A stretch of 64,000 nt of DNA, taken from NCBI GenBank assembly GCA_025353165.1, contig JANXRE010000068.1, positions 23,476-87,475 of the forward strand, given 5' to 3'. The stretch is from Acidobacteriota bacterium (lineage in GTDB: Bacteria; Acidobacteriota; Terriglobia; Bryobacterales; Bryobacteraceae). Below, one piece after another: positions 17,827 to 25,896 of this stretch. The notes under the pieces were generated by a model. It searched no databases. It had not been told where the DNA came from and saw only the letters and a list, made by a program, of their open reading frames with translations. The position numbers and the translations under genes were made by a program. The first letter of the stretch is position 1; each line of letters opens with the position of its first letter.

Positions 17827-18308
17827 CAGGCGCCATCCTTGCGGAGGTCGTACAGGTTTCGGCCACGGACTTGCGTTACCGGCACTCCCAGCATGCGCCA
17901 ACTGGCGTATTCGCGATTGCCGCCGTGGCGCGGATTGCCGTAGTAGCCTTGCATCGCGTGGGCCAGGACCAGGTCGAAGAACGGCCGCTCTTCTTCTTCC
18001 AGGCGCCGGCAAACGGCGAGCCGGTCCGGCGTTTGTTCGAACAGGCGCTTGGTCTTTGCGAGTCCCGCGCGGTACGTTTCCAGATGACGGCGGTACGGGC
18101 CGGCGAGCTGCCGGTCGATGTATACGATGACGCCGGTGGCGTGCGCGCCGGGATCTTGATCCGCGGGGATGAGTTGATCGCAGAGGGCGTCAAGGGTGCG
18201 GACTTCGTCCTGGGCGAGGGCTCGCCATGGACCTTTGCGCTCACCGCAGCCGGCGGCTGCCAGTGCGGTCCCGGTCAGGAGAAAGCAGCGGCGGGACGAG
18301 TTTTTCAC
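17826..18308 (-). CDS. Gluconate 2-dehydrogenase subunit 3-like lipoprotein
   Basis: 160 residues. SSRRCFLLTGTALAAAGCG combines a twin-Arg motif with a lipobox (Cys near residue 21), so it is probably Tat-exported and lipid-anchored. The body (WRALAQDEVRTLDALCDQLIPAD, HAMQGYYGNPRHGGNR) matches the gluconate 2-dehydrogenase subunit 3 family, which escorts the GMC flavoprotein through Tat and stays in the complex. First gene of an operon: this subunit, GMC, nine-heme cytochrome, phosphoesterase, all overlapping by 1-4 bp. Confidence 0.88.
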   Translation of the reverse strand: MKNSSRRCFLLTGTALAAAGCGERKGPWRALAQDEVRTLDALCDQLIPADQDPGAHATGVIVYIDRQLAGPYRRHLETYRAGLAKTKRLFEQTPDRLAVCRRLEEEERPFFDLVLAHAMQGYYGNPRHGGNREYASWRMLGVPVTQVRGRNLYDLRKDGA

Positions 18309-18372
18309 AAGAGATCTCCGGGCCTTTAAGTCTTATGTTTTCATGGCACCCTGGGGACTGTCAATTCAAGAA

Positions 18373-18418
18373 GCGTCGCCAGGAGTGGCGACGCGGCACG
18401 CACGAGTGCGTGCGCCAC
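18373..18418 (-). repeat. Two-hairpin REP-like repeat, copy 6
   Basis: Consensus 46-bp element in reverse orientation, identical to copy 2. It lies between the methyltransferase stop codon (10 bp away) and the dehydrogenase operon start, both minus strand. Confidence 0.92.
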
Positions 18419-18428
18419 GAGGGGGCCG

Positions 18429-19784
18429 CTACAGCTTTCGGGAGAAGAGGACGTAGTCGAGGCCGCCAAAGAAGCGGTCTCGGACGGCAGCGGGCAAGGA
18501 TGCGAGCTCGGGCCAGGAGTCGACGGCGGGCTCGAGATGGCGCACTTCGATGTGACCGAAGCCGGCTTCTTCCAGATAGAACGCGAGCAGGCTCGACGGG
18601 ACCGGGCGGGTGTGGGTGGGATCGATGTAGAAGTGCGACGCGAAGATGGCCAGGCACTCGGGGTTTGGAGTTTCGAAGGCCGCGATGGCGCCTTGCGCCA
18701 TCTTCGAGGAAATGAGGCGGATCATTTCGGGGAGACGCTCGGGCGAAATGTGCTCGATCACCTGCGCGCAGTACAGGCCGCCGAGGGACTGGCTGGCGAG
18801 CGCCGGCAGATACGCGAACAGGTCGGCGACCTCGGCGTCGAGGCCCTTGCTCCGGCACAGCGCCACCGATTCTTCGTTGAGGTCGATGCCGCGCGCGCCG
18901 ATGCCCGCTTCGCGCGCGGCTTCCAGAAACTCGCCGCGGCCGCAGCCGATGTCGAGAACGTCGCGCGCGCCGGCGAACGTCTCGACGTACTGGGCCTGCA
19001 TGGCGCGGACGCGCTGCTCGGATCCGCGGAAACGTTCGGCGAAACGAAGCCAATCGATGGAAAGGGGCGATGGATGCGCGGCGGACTCCGGCGTTGCGGT
19101 CGCGCTCACCGCCATGAGCCGCTGCCGCACGGTTTTCAGTTCGTTGTAGATGAGCCGCTCGTATTCGATGCGAATGTAGTCGAGGTCTTTCCAAAGCCGC
19201 TGCTGGATATCCAAATTAGCCCGGTCCAGCGCGCCCAGGTAATCCTGGTGCTGCTGTTTGACGGCCTGCTCCATGAGGCCGGTATTCTGCGTGAGGCGAT
19301 GCTGGAAAGACTGCTGGAGTTCCGAGATGGTCCGCAACATATGGATCTCGTTCCGGTTGGTCCGCTCTTCCAGTGCATCGCGCCAGGTGTACCAGTGCTC
19401 GCGAATATCCTTCAGCTGGTGCGCTTCTTCCACCACCGCCGCCATGGTTCGATTGTTCTCGGTGAGCGCATCGAGCGTTGCCTGGATGCACTGCATGACC
19501 CCGCGATTGAATTCGATCTGGTCGCGAACGTGCCAGTCGAGCGCACGAGCAATCGCCTTTTTTGCGAACTGCAGGATGCCGTTTACCAGTCCGCCGGGGC
19601 GCGGATTCACGCGGCCGATCGCCGCGACTTTCCCTTCGGTGGCGTCGCGCGCGTGCAGCAGCGGAACAAGGTCCACGAGCGGAGTGGGGGGATGGCCCGA
19701 GGTCTGGGGAAAACGCGTGCGCACCCGCTGCTGGATCTCGCGGATCACCTCCGCGAGATCATCGGCCTTGGACGGATCAGCCAC
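18429..19784 (-). CDS. SAM-dependent methyltransferase with long helical N-terminal region
   Basis: 451 residues. Residues 1-240 are mostly helical and probably coiled coil (EEAHQLKDIREHW, ISELQQSFQHRLTQN). The C-terminal class I methyltransferase has DVLDIGCGRGEFLEAA (SAM-binding glycine loop), GIDLNEESVALCRSKG, and ETPNPECLAIFASHFYIDPTH. This layout resembles polysaccharide-capping methyltransferases that regulate chain length (WbdD-like), but no glycan cluster is next to it. It overlaps the queF gene by 8 bp, so the two are translated from one message. Confidence 0.85.
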   Translation of the reverse strand: MADPSKADDLAEVIREIQQRVRTRFPQTSGHPPTPLVDLVPLLHARDATEGKVAAIGRVNPRPGGLVNGILQFAKKAIARALDWHVRDQIEFNRGVMQCIQATLDALTENNRTMAAVVEEAHQLKDIREHWYTWRDALEERTNRNEIHMLRTISELQQSFQHRLTQNTGLMEQAVKQQHQDYLGALDRANLDIQQRLWKDLDYIRIEYERLIYNELKTVRQRLMAVSATATPESAAHPSPLSIDWLRFAERFRGSEQRVRAMQAQYVETFAGARDVLDIGCGRGEFLEAAREAGIGARGIDLNEESVALCRSKGLDAEVADLFAYLPALASQSLGGLYCAQVIEHISPERLPEMIRLISSKMAQGAIAAFETPNPECLAIFASHFYIDPTHTRPVPSSLLAFYLEEAGFGHIEVRHLEPAVDSWPELASLPAAVRDRFFGGLDYVLFSRKL

Positions 19785-20190
19785 GCTTCTTCCTTTTCTT
19801 ATCGCGCTGGTAGGCGGCGGTGATCTTGGTGAAGACGCCGCCGCGCGGCGTGAACTCGCCGATCACGGTGGCTTCCACGGGATCGCAGGCGGCGACCACG
19901 TCGCGGAGAATCCGGTTCACCGCGTTTTCCTGAAAGATGCCCAGGTTGCGGTAGGCGATCAGGTACATCTTCAGCGACTTAAGTTCCAGACAAAGCTTGC
20001 CGGGCACGTACTGGATGGTGATCTCGCCGTGGTCGGGGAGGCCGGTCTTGGGGCAGACGCTGGTGAATTCCGGCGTCTGAATCTCAATCACGTAGCCGGG
20101 GTACTGGTTCTCCCAGGTTTCGATGGCGGGCAACTTGGCGTCCGTTCCCGCGCGCGCGTGCTGGCCGGTGTATCGATTTTTATCCGCCAT
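19777..20190 (-). CDS. queF: NADPH-dependent 7-cyano-7-deazaguanine reductase
   Basis: 137 residues, the short (unimodular) QueF form. SVCPKTGLPDHG carries the catalytic Cys and following Asp; CLELKSLKMYL is the QueF NADPH-binding motif; GEFTPRGGV lies near the C-terminus. It reduces preQ0 to preQ1 for queuosine in tRNA. The ATG at 20190 begins inside the end of the upstream TIGR00300 gene (11 bp overlap). No queC, queD or queE in the window. Confidence 0.95.
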   Translation of the reverse strand: MADKNRYTGQHARAGTDAKLPAIETWENQYPGYVIEIQTPEFTSVCPKTGLPDHGEITIQYVPGKLCLELKSLKMYLIAYRNLGIFQENAVNRILRDVVAACDPVEATVIGEFTPRGGVFTKITAAYQRDKKRKKRG

Positions 20191-21424
20191 GTTGCGCCTC
20201 GACTTTCGTCCCGATGGTGCGCGAGAGCAGATCGAGAAACAGGCCGACGTCGGTGACCACGCCGACCGCCTGGCCGGTGCCGCGGTCGCTGACTTTGGTG
20301 GCCACGGCGGGATTGATATCAACGCAGACCAGCTTCACCCAACTGGGGCACATGTTTCCAACCGCGATGGAGTGCAGCATGGAGCCGAGACAGAGAACCA
20401 GGCCCGCGCCCTTCAGGTGGTGAGCGTAGGCATCCTGCGCGAGGCTCATGTCGGTGATGGTGTCCGGCAGCGGCCCGTCGTCGCGCAGGCTTCCGGCCAG
20501 CACCACCGGCACTTTGGCTTTCACGCATTCGTACATGATGCCGCTGTTGAGGCGGCCGGCCTCGACGGCGCGCGCGATGCCGCCGGCGTGATAGATGGCG
20601 TTGATGGCGCGCATGTGGTTGCGGTGGCCGTGCTCTTCCTGGCGTCCGTCCACTTGCCGGATGCCGAGGGAAGTGCCGAACAGAGCCGCCTCGATATCGT
20701 GGACGCCGAGGGCATTGCCGCTGAGCACCGCGTCCACCCAGCCGGCGCGGATGAGCGCCGAGAGCGGGCCCGCGCCGCCGGTGTGAACGACCACGGGGCC
20801 GGCCACGGCGATGATCTTCTGGCCCGCGTCGCGCGCGTGCCGCATCAGGGCTATGGTCTGGCGCACCGAGGTCTCGACCTGGCGCTCCGACGAGATGCCG
20901 TTGGACATGAAGGCGAAGGCCAGGCGGTCGCGCTCCTTGGACTCCGGGATCACCCGGATCCCGCGCATCCCGACGACGACTTCGTCACCGGCGCGCAGGT
21001 CGCGCAGCTTGCGGCAGGAGGGCTTGCCGCCACGGATGACGACCAGGGCGTCCATGCGCTGGTTCTGCACCTCATGCCAGTCGCCGCCGCACCTTACCAG
21101 CGTGCGGTGATTGGTGGTGGAGTAGAAATCCTCCGGGGCGCAACAATCGCGGTCGACGGTACGCAGGTGGGCGTCGCTGGTGTCCACGGGGGTGCAGCCC
21201 AGGCCCAGCAACTGGACCAGCAACTGGTCCATGTCTGCCTGCGTGGGGGTCTCGATTTTCAATCGCAGGCGCGAGGGCTCCGAGTTGGTTTTGCCGATGT
21301 AGAATTTTTCAACTTCGAAGCGGCCGTCGTGCTCGACTACGCTGTCGAAGATCTGCTCCATGATGTGGGAGTCGATCAGGTGGCCTTCGGCCTCGACTAC
21401 ATCGTGACACTTATAGCTTTCCAT
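20180..21424 (-). CDS. TIGR00300 family protein (LOR/SDH domain, archaeal-type ornithine cyclodeaminase relative)
   Basis: 414 residues. The N-terminal half (GHLIDSHIMEQIFDSVVEHDGRF, FYIGKTNSEPSRLRLKI) is the LOR/SDH conserved region; the C-terminal half (AVAGPVVVHTGGAGPLSALI, DRGTGQAVGVVTDVGLFLDLL) resembles a deoxyhypusine-synthase-like nucleotide-binding fold. Archaeal members of this family have been reported as ornithine cyclodeaminases; bacterial ones are fused or stand-alone and less studied. First gene of an operon with queF and the methyltransferase. Function here is inferred from family only. Confidence 0.8.
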   Translation of the reverse strand: MESYKCHDVVEAEGHLIDSHIMEQIFDSVVEHDGRFEVEKFYIGKTNSEPSRLRLKIETPTQADMDQLLVQLLGLGCTPVDTSDAHLRTVDRDCCAPEDFYSTTNHRTLVRCGGDWHEVQNQRMDALVVIRGGKPSCRKLRDLRAGDEVVVGMRGIRVIPESKERDRLAFAFMSNGISSERQVETSVRQTIALMRHARDAGQKIIAVAGPVVVHTGGAGPLSALIRAGWVDAVLSGNALGVHDIEAALFGTSLGIRQVDGRQEEHGHRNHMRAINAIYHAGGIARAVEAGRLNSGIMYECVKAKVPVVLAGSLRDDGPLPDTITDMSLAQDAYAHHLKGAGLVLCLGSMLHSIAVGNMCPSWVKLVCVDINPAVATKVSDRGTGQAVGVVTDVGLFLDLLSRTIGTKVEAQHGG

Positions 21425-21450
21425 ACCTACCTTTCAGGATAGACGAGCAG

Positions 21451-22074
21451 TCAGCTCGGCCGGTCACCGTTCAGCCGGATGCGGATGGGGTCGAAGGGCG
21501 GGTCCGGGAGGACAAGCGCGGGCCCGGGGGCCCGCCCCACGGGGGGTTGAGGGGGATTTGCGGGGGGCTCGGCGGAATTTTGCGAAACGAAGCCATTTGC
21601 TTGGAAGGCCTTTGGTTTCTGCGCCTGGTCGCGCTGGATCTGGTTTACCGCGGCCAGAGCCCGGTAGTACGACTTCTCGATCTGGCCGTAATAGCGGAAG
21701 AAATTGCGCATTTGCCGGTCGGGGGTTTGGATGAGCGCTTCGGCGACGCCTTCATCGCCCCGGCTGTAGCTGCCGCCGAGGTGCTCCCAGTACTGGGTTT
21801 CGACGCGGTGGAGGCGCATCAGACGCCAGTAGGCGTTGGCTAGCTCTTCGACCAGGGTTTGCTCGGCGGCGTTCTGGGGGGCGTGGGCCTGGATCAGGCC
21901 GGCACGGAGGTGGTCGTAGTTTTTGGGATCTTCGTGGGGGAGGACGGTTTGTTCGGCGGTCAGGCCGTGGCGGAGGGCGTTCCTGCCGGCGCGCGCTTTT
22001 CCTTCCTCGGACTTGGGACCCGTGGACTTCTTTGCGTTGCGGCGGTTGGCCTCGATTTGGTTTTCGGTTGACAT
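21451..22074 (-). CDS. Conserved hypothetical protein with STGPxxxEGKARxxRNALRHGL motif
   Basis: 207 residues from the ATG at 22074, which begins STENQIEANRRNAKKSTGPKS; an in-frame ATG 11 codons upstream lacks a ribosome site. The N-terminal motif (ANRRNAKKSTGP, then EGKARAGRNALRHGLTA) recurs in many small Acidobacteriota proteins of unknown role. Residues 60-150 are probably helical (YWRLMRLHRVETQYWEHL); the tail after residue 165 is proline-rich (NPPQPPVGRAPGPALVLP). No membrane segment or catalytic motif. A DNA-associated role has been suggested by naming in some databases, but nothing here proves it. Confidence 0.7.
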   Translation of the reverse strand: MSTENQIEANRRNAKKSTGPKSEEGKARAGRNALRHGLTAEQTVLPHEDPKNYDHLRAGLIQAHAPQNAAEQTLVEELANAYWRLMRLHRVETQYWEHLGGSYSRGDEGVAEALIQTPDRQMRNFFRYYGQIEKSYYRALAAVNQIQRDQAQKPKAFQANGFVSQNSAEPPANPPQPPVGRAPGPALVLPDPPFDPIRIRLNGDRPS

Positions 22075-22241
22075 GAATAGCTCGCTAGTACTTCCTACCC
22101 CACTCATATCACACGCGCCGAAAATTTCAGGGGGTCGATTTTTGGAAGTTGTTGATTTTAAGGGTAGATGTTTGGAAAACGAGGTATGTCACCGGCCAAT
22201 GGCCGAAGGCCACAACTGGGGATGAAAACGCGGCTCGCCAT

Positions 22242-22287
22242 GCGTCGCCAGGAGTGGCGACGCGGCACGCAGGAGTGCGTGCGCCAA
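22242..22287 (-). repeat. Two-hairpin REP-like repeat, copy 7
   Basis: Reverse-oriented 46-bp element upstream of the truncated sigma-factor gene. The hairpin 1 loop differs (CTCC on the element's own strand instead of CTCG) and the outermost base is changed; hairpin 2 is consensus. Confidence 0.88.
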
Positions 22288-22431
22288 GTGGGCCCGGGAT
22301 GTATCTAACTCAGAATATTCGGGTGGACCTCAGCATGTTGGTTTTGCTGGCACCTGGGATCGAGGCGACGAGAATGGCGAAGGCGGCGCTCCTGGGACGA
22401 GCGAGACCTCGCCGAAACCTTCTCCCGGCTG

Positions 22432-23352
22432 GTGATGCAGGCGTTGGGCCAGCTCCAACGCATCGCGCTTACGCTGCGTCTAATCTGTGGCCTGACCACG
22501 GCGGAGATCGCCCGCGCCTTTCTGGTGCCTGAGAAGACACTGGGACAGCGGATCTTTCGCGCCAAGAGGACTCTCTCGGAAGCTCGTGTTCCCTTTGAGA
22601 CGCCGCGCGGGGACGAGTTGCGCCGCCGGGTGGAGTCCGTGCTTTCGGTGGTCTACCTGATCTTCAATGAGGGATATGAGGGATATACCGCGACATCGGG
22701 AGAGGAATGGATGCGGGCTGCACTCTGCGACGATGCCCTGCGACTCGGACGCATGCTGGTGCAACTTCTTCCCGGCGAATCTGAAGTCTATGGTCTTCTG
22801 GCGCTGATGGAGTTGCAGGCTTCGCGCACTGCGGCACGCCGGGGGCGAAAGGGCGAAGCAGTTTTATTGCTGCACCAGAACCGCTCTGTGTGGGACTACG
22901 CGCAGATTCAGCGAGGAATGGCCGCGCTCGAACACGCGCAAAAGATGGGTGGGGGCGCGGGTAACTATGCCTTGCCGGCAGCCATTGCTGCCTGTCACAC
23001 ACGAGCCCGCACGATCGAAGAAACTGACTGGGAGCGGATCGTCCTTCTCTACGACGCACTGCTGCAGATCAGCCCGTCTCCCATCGTGGCATTGAATCGG
23101 GCGGTTGCTGTTGGCATGGCGCGAGGCCCGGTAGCTGGACTCGATGCCGTAGATAGGTTGGCCGCCGACCCCGCCTTGGCTGGCTACCATCTGCTTCCCA
23201 GTGTTCGCGGAGACCTGCTTATGAAGATGGGGAGGTTCGCTGAGGCGCGTGAGGAAATCCAACGCGCAATCACAATGACTCAAAACCTGCGGGAGCAGGA
23301 ATTGCTGACGGAAAGGCTGCAGCAGATTGAGAAGGCGGCCTTGTCAGCATAG
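22432..23352 (+). pseudogene. 5'-truncated ECF (ECF42-like) RNA polymerase sigma factor
   Basis: The frame encodes about 306 residues. IALTLRLICGLTTAEIARAFLVPEKTL is the sigma region 4 helix-turn-helix of ECF42-like factors, followed by their DUF6596/TPR-like C-terminal extension (VYLIFNEGYEGY, AAIAACHTRA, PSPIVALNRAVAVGMARGPVAGL). Full proteins of this group are around 400 residues; region 2, which contacts core polymerase and the -10 element, is absent, and sequence before about 22450 does not match. The remaining domains are intact without frameshifts. It is therefore probably inactive as a sigma factor; use of the GTG at 22432 as a start is only a guess. Confidence 0.75.
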
Positions 23353-23448
23353 GTGCGGTTCAGTCCTGGGAAACGCGCTTACGACCGCTGAACGTCTGCC
23401 AGATGGACGTAACATCGGCATACCGCTGAACTGGCGCCGCCGGTAGAC
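23353..23448. other. Spacer downstream of the truncated sigma factor
   Basis: Short non-coding spacer leading into the second repeat family copy; no further feature seen. Confidence 0.4.
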
Positions 23449-23548
23449 CGCACGAAAAGGGCTTTCTGTAGAGTCGGCAGCCACTTCATCCCCAAGAAGC
23501 TCAAGTTAGCGGTCATGGGGTTCCCCATAAGCGCTAACTTGAGGCAGA
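23449..23548 (+). repeat. Second repeat family, copy A, with long inverted repeat
   Basis: The stretch containing CGGCAG, then CCCAAGAAGCTCAAGTTAGCG aligns with a stretch near 37.9 kb. Here it continues into a strong hairpin: CTCAAGTTAGCG (23500-23511) pairs with CGCTAACTTGAG (23532-23543), and ATGGGG (23515-23520) pairs with CCCCAT (23523-23528) around a TT loop. It lies in the spacer upstream of the transporter gene. Whether the hairpin is part of the repeat or local to this copy is unclear. Confidence 0.6.
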
Positions 23549-23680
23549 GTTCCCTTCCCAGACCGCCCATAGCACCGCACCCGAAAATCGCACAGTTCAG
23601 GCTGACCGGTTTTTCGATAGTTTTTTCGTTGGTTTTCGTTCCGAGACGAATTCGTCGAGGCTCAACAAGAATTGCACAGC

Positions 23681-23708
23681 TTGTGACACACCGGAGAGCG
23701 TGTAACAT
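23681..23708 (+). promoter_or_regulatory. Possible promoter for the MFS gene
   Basis: TTGTGA and TAACAT separated by 16 bp, ending 12 bp before the GTG at 23721. A GGGGAT stretch between them and the GTG could act as ribosome site. Based on spacing and resemblance only. Confidence 0.3.
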
Positions 23709-23720
23709 AATGGGGATCCT

Positions 23721-24956
23721 GTGAAGCCCAATCAACGCGTCCCACCCGTCTGGCTGATGGGTCTCTCCAACTCTTCGGTGGGTCTCAATAGCGGTATCGC
23801 CTTTTTCGCGGTGCCCCAGTTGCTGGCGGCGCAGCACGTCTCCGAAGCGAGAATCGCCGTCATCACGGCGGCGGCGATGTCTTCCAATTTCTGGCCGTTC
23901 GTGTTCGGTCCGGTGCTCGATGTGTGGTTCAGCCGGCGGCGGTATGCGACCCTGTTTGCCGCGCTGGCGGGTATTCTGGCCGCAATCGCGGTCCTGAACC
24001 TGGGGCACCCGGCGGTGCTGGAAGCGGCGCTGGTGGCGGGCGCGGCGGCGGCTATGCTCTGCACCACGGCGCTGTGCGGATGGCTCTCCACGGTTTGCCG
24101 CGAGGAAGACAAGAACAAGCTCAGCGCGTGGGTCAATATCGCGGTAATCTCCGGCACCGGGGTCACATCCGTGCTGGGAGGCGAGATGGTCCGTTATTTG
24201 CCTGTCGGGCTGGCGGCGTGCCTTCTGGGCGGCATCGTTTTTCTGCCGGCCGCCATTTTCCTCTTCATTCCTTGCGCGCGGCCCGACGAGCGGCTGGCCG
24301 GCGAAAGCTTCCGCGAGTTTGGCCGCGAAGTGCTCGCGCTGCTGCGCCGGCGCGACGTGTCGATGGCCCTGCTGCTGCTGATTTCCCCTTGCAGTTCTTT
24401 CGCGCTGACCAACCTGCTGGGGGGCCTGGGCGCCGACTTCCACGCCTCGGCGCGGGTGGTGAGCCTGGCCGGGGGCGCGGGCGCGTTCTTCCCGGGGATC
24501 CTGGGATGCCTGCTGTTTCCGATCCTGGCGAGGCGGCGGCCGCTGCTGTTGCTCTATCTCGCCGTCGGCGTTCTAGGCAGCCTGTTTACTCTGAGCGCGA
24601 TATTTTTGCCCCACACTCCCGGAACCTTTGCGCTGGTGCTGGCAGGCGAGTATCTGTTCCAGGCGATCGCGTTTTCCATTCAAGTCGGAATTATGTTCGA
24701 GGCCATCGGGCAAAACAATCCGCTCGCCGCGACTGCTTTCACGCTTCTGTCGGCGGCTACGTATGTGCCGATCACTTACATGATGGTCTTCGACGGCGGC
24801 GGTTACTCGTTGGGCGGAATCGCGGGCAGTTTCGGGATGGACGCCGCCATCAGCATCGCCTCGTGCGTGGCGACCGGTTTTCTGCTGTACCGGCTTAGCG
24901 GGAAGTCATTCCGTTTGCGCGCTCCGGAAGTTTCAGTGACTCACACTCCCTTGTAG
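23721..24956 (+). CDS. MFS transporter, 12 membrane helices
   Basis: 411 residues starting with GTG (NQRVPPVWLMGLSNSSVG). About twelve hydrophobic segments with a central cytoplasmic loop near residue 200 (RPDERLAGESFREFGREVLALLRRR). The sequence resembles AmpG-type/PAT permeases: an early Gly-rich helix and VFGPVLDVWFSRRR corresponding to the MFS loop 2-3 motif. Substrate unknown. Its 3' end overlaps a degraded rtcB fragment on the other strand by 16 bp. Confidence 0.8.
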   Translation: MKPNQRVPPVWLMGLSNSSVGLNSGIAFFAVPQLLAAQHVSEARIAVITAAAMSSNFWPFVFGPVLDVWFSRRRYATLFAALAGILAAIAVLNLGHPAVLEAALVAGAAAAMLCTTALCGWLSTVCREEDKNKLSAWVNIAVISGTGVTSVLGGEMVRYLPVGLAACLLGGIVFLPAAIFLFIPCARPDERLAGESFREFGREVLALLRRRDVSMALLLLISPCSSFALTNLLGGLGADFHASARVVSLAGGAGAFFPGILGCLLFPILARRRPLLLLYLAVGVLGSLFTLSAIFLPHTPGTFALVLAGEYLFQAIAFSIQVGIMFEAIGQNNPLAATAFTLLSAATYVPITYMMVFDGGGYSLGGIAGSFGMDAAISIASCVATGFLLYRLSGKSFRLRAPEVSVTHTPL

Positions 24957-25140
24957 TTGAGAATTGGACAGAGGGTACGGGTCACTTTCACCAGCTCCTT
25001 CTGCGCTCTGAGCACGGCGCGGATGTCTTTGTAAGCGGAGGGCGCTTCGTCGCGGAGTTTCGCGGCGAGGCGGGAGCCGTACCAGATTCCCTCCATCTGG
25101 CGGCGAAGATTCCGTTCCGTGACTTTGCCGCGGGCCGCCG
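24941..25140 (-). pseudogene. C-terminal fragment of RtcB-type RNA ligase
   Basis: Reading the minus strand to the TGA at 24941-24943 gives GKVTERNLRRQMEG, then LRDEAPSAYKDIRAVLRAQ and a terminal LCPILNYKGV. This is the C-terminus of RtcB (tRNA/RNA-splicing ligase, 3'-phosphate RNA repair), closest to the short bacterial form ending in LNYKG. Only about 62 residues remain; the catalytic guanylated His and metal-binding core are gone. Upstream the frame runs into the rbfA-like fragment in another phase, so a deletion has joined the two genes. Confidence 0.8.
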
Positions 25141-25149
25141 TCCGGCTTG

Positions 25150-25425
25150 CTCCGGCGCACGCTTGCGGGTGATCGCCATGGCAACCTCCGAGCGCAGACG
25201 CGGCGCATCGAGGCGGAGCGCGCCGATGGCGTCCTCAACGGAGTGGCCGGCCGGGATGAACACGTGCACTAGAAGGCGCCCGCAATCCGGCGCCGGAGAA
25301 ACGCCGTTGACGAACAGGCCGCTATCGACGAGGGCGAGGTTTAAGGCCCGCTGCACTTGCCGACAGAGCTGCAGCGCCTTTCGTTGTGACTGCCGGCCGG
25401 AATATGGGCCGGCGGATTCGTTTGC
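25150..25425 (-). pseudogene. RbfA-like protein, C-terminally truncated
   Basis: Frame on the minus strand: SQRKALQLCRQVQRALNLAL, later SPAPDCGRLLVHVFIPAG and LRSEVAMAITRKRAPE. This matches small RbfA-like (KH-type ribosome-binding factor) proteins that I recall next to rtcB in other bacteria. After APE the family sequence stops and the reading runs into out-of-frame rtcB sequence (about 40 nonsense codons). Possible start: the GTG at 25356 or a codon before it; a stop lies at 25426-25428. Probably non-functional; identification rests on remembered family pattern. Confidence 0.6.
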
Positions 25426-25428
25426 TTA

Positions 25429-25896
25429 CAAAGCTTCTTCGAACTGCGATTCTTCGCAGCGACGACTATGGTGTTTCAAAACAACGCTTCCCTGTTTGCG
25501 CCGAGGCGCACCTCAACTGGTTGGTTGACAAGAGACGGGAGCCGGTCCGGCCGGGTTTAAGCGGCGGCGGGCAGGCTCGACGGGATCGGGCGGGTGGCAA
25601 TAGGGGACATGGTGTTCTCCGCTGTTACGTCGAGTGACGGAACGCTTTGCGGGTGCAAAGTGTCCCGACCGTGCATTATCGCCGGATTTCGGCTGTGGTG
25701 CAAAGTCTGGTGGTTCGCATATGCACGGCATCGTCAGCCCGGCGGCACCTTGCCCGGATGCCTGGTCCGCATGTCATTGGCTGCCCTCCGACACGAACAG
25801 GTTTGACACCTGGTAATAGGCTGTGTAGGTCGTCAGTGACGAAGATTCCTCTCAGGGACAATAATCCCGTGCGGTCGGCCGGCGCGAGCTCCCACT
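25429..25896. other. Gene-free stretch
   Basis: About 470 bp with short open frames on both strands but no recognisable protein. A minus-strand ATG at 25611 with GGAG 8 bp before it opens only 17 codons (SPIATRPIPSS), which could be the head of a lost gene. A GTGCAAAGT motif occurs twice (near 25658 and 25698). No tRNA, terminator or complete mobile element seen. Confidence 0.4.

Noticed and set aside
25558..25806. Small genes in the 25.4-25.9 kb gap
   Set aside because: Several short frames on both strands overlap each other; none has conserved sequence, though a 17-codon stub with a GGAG site was noted.
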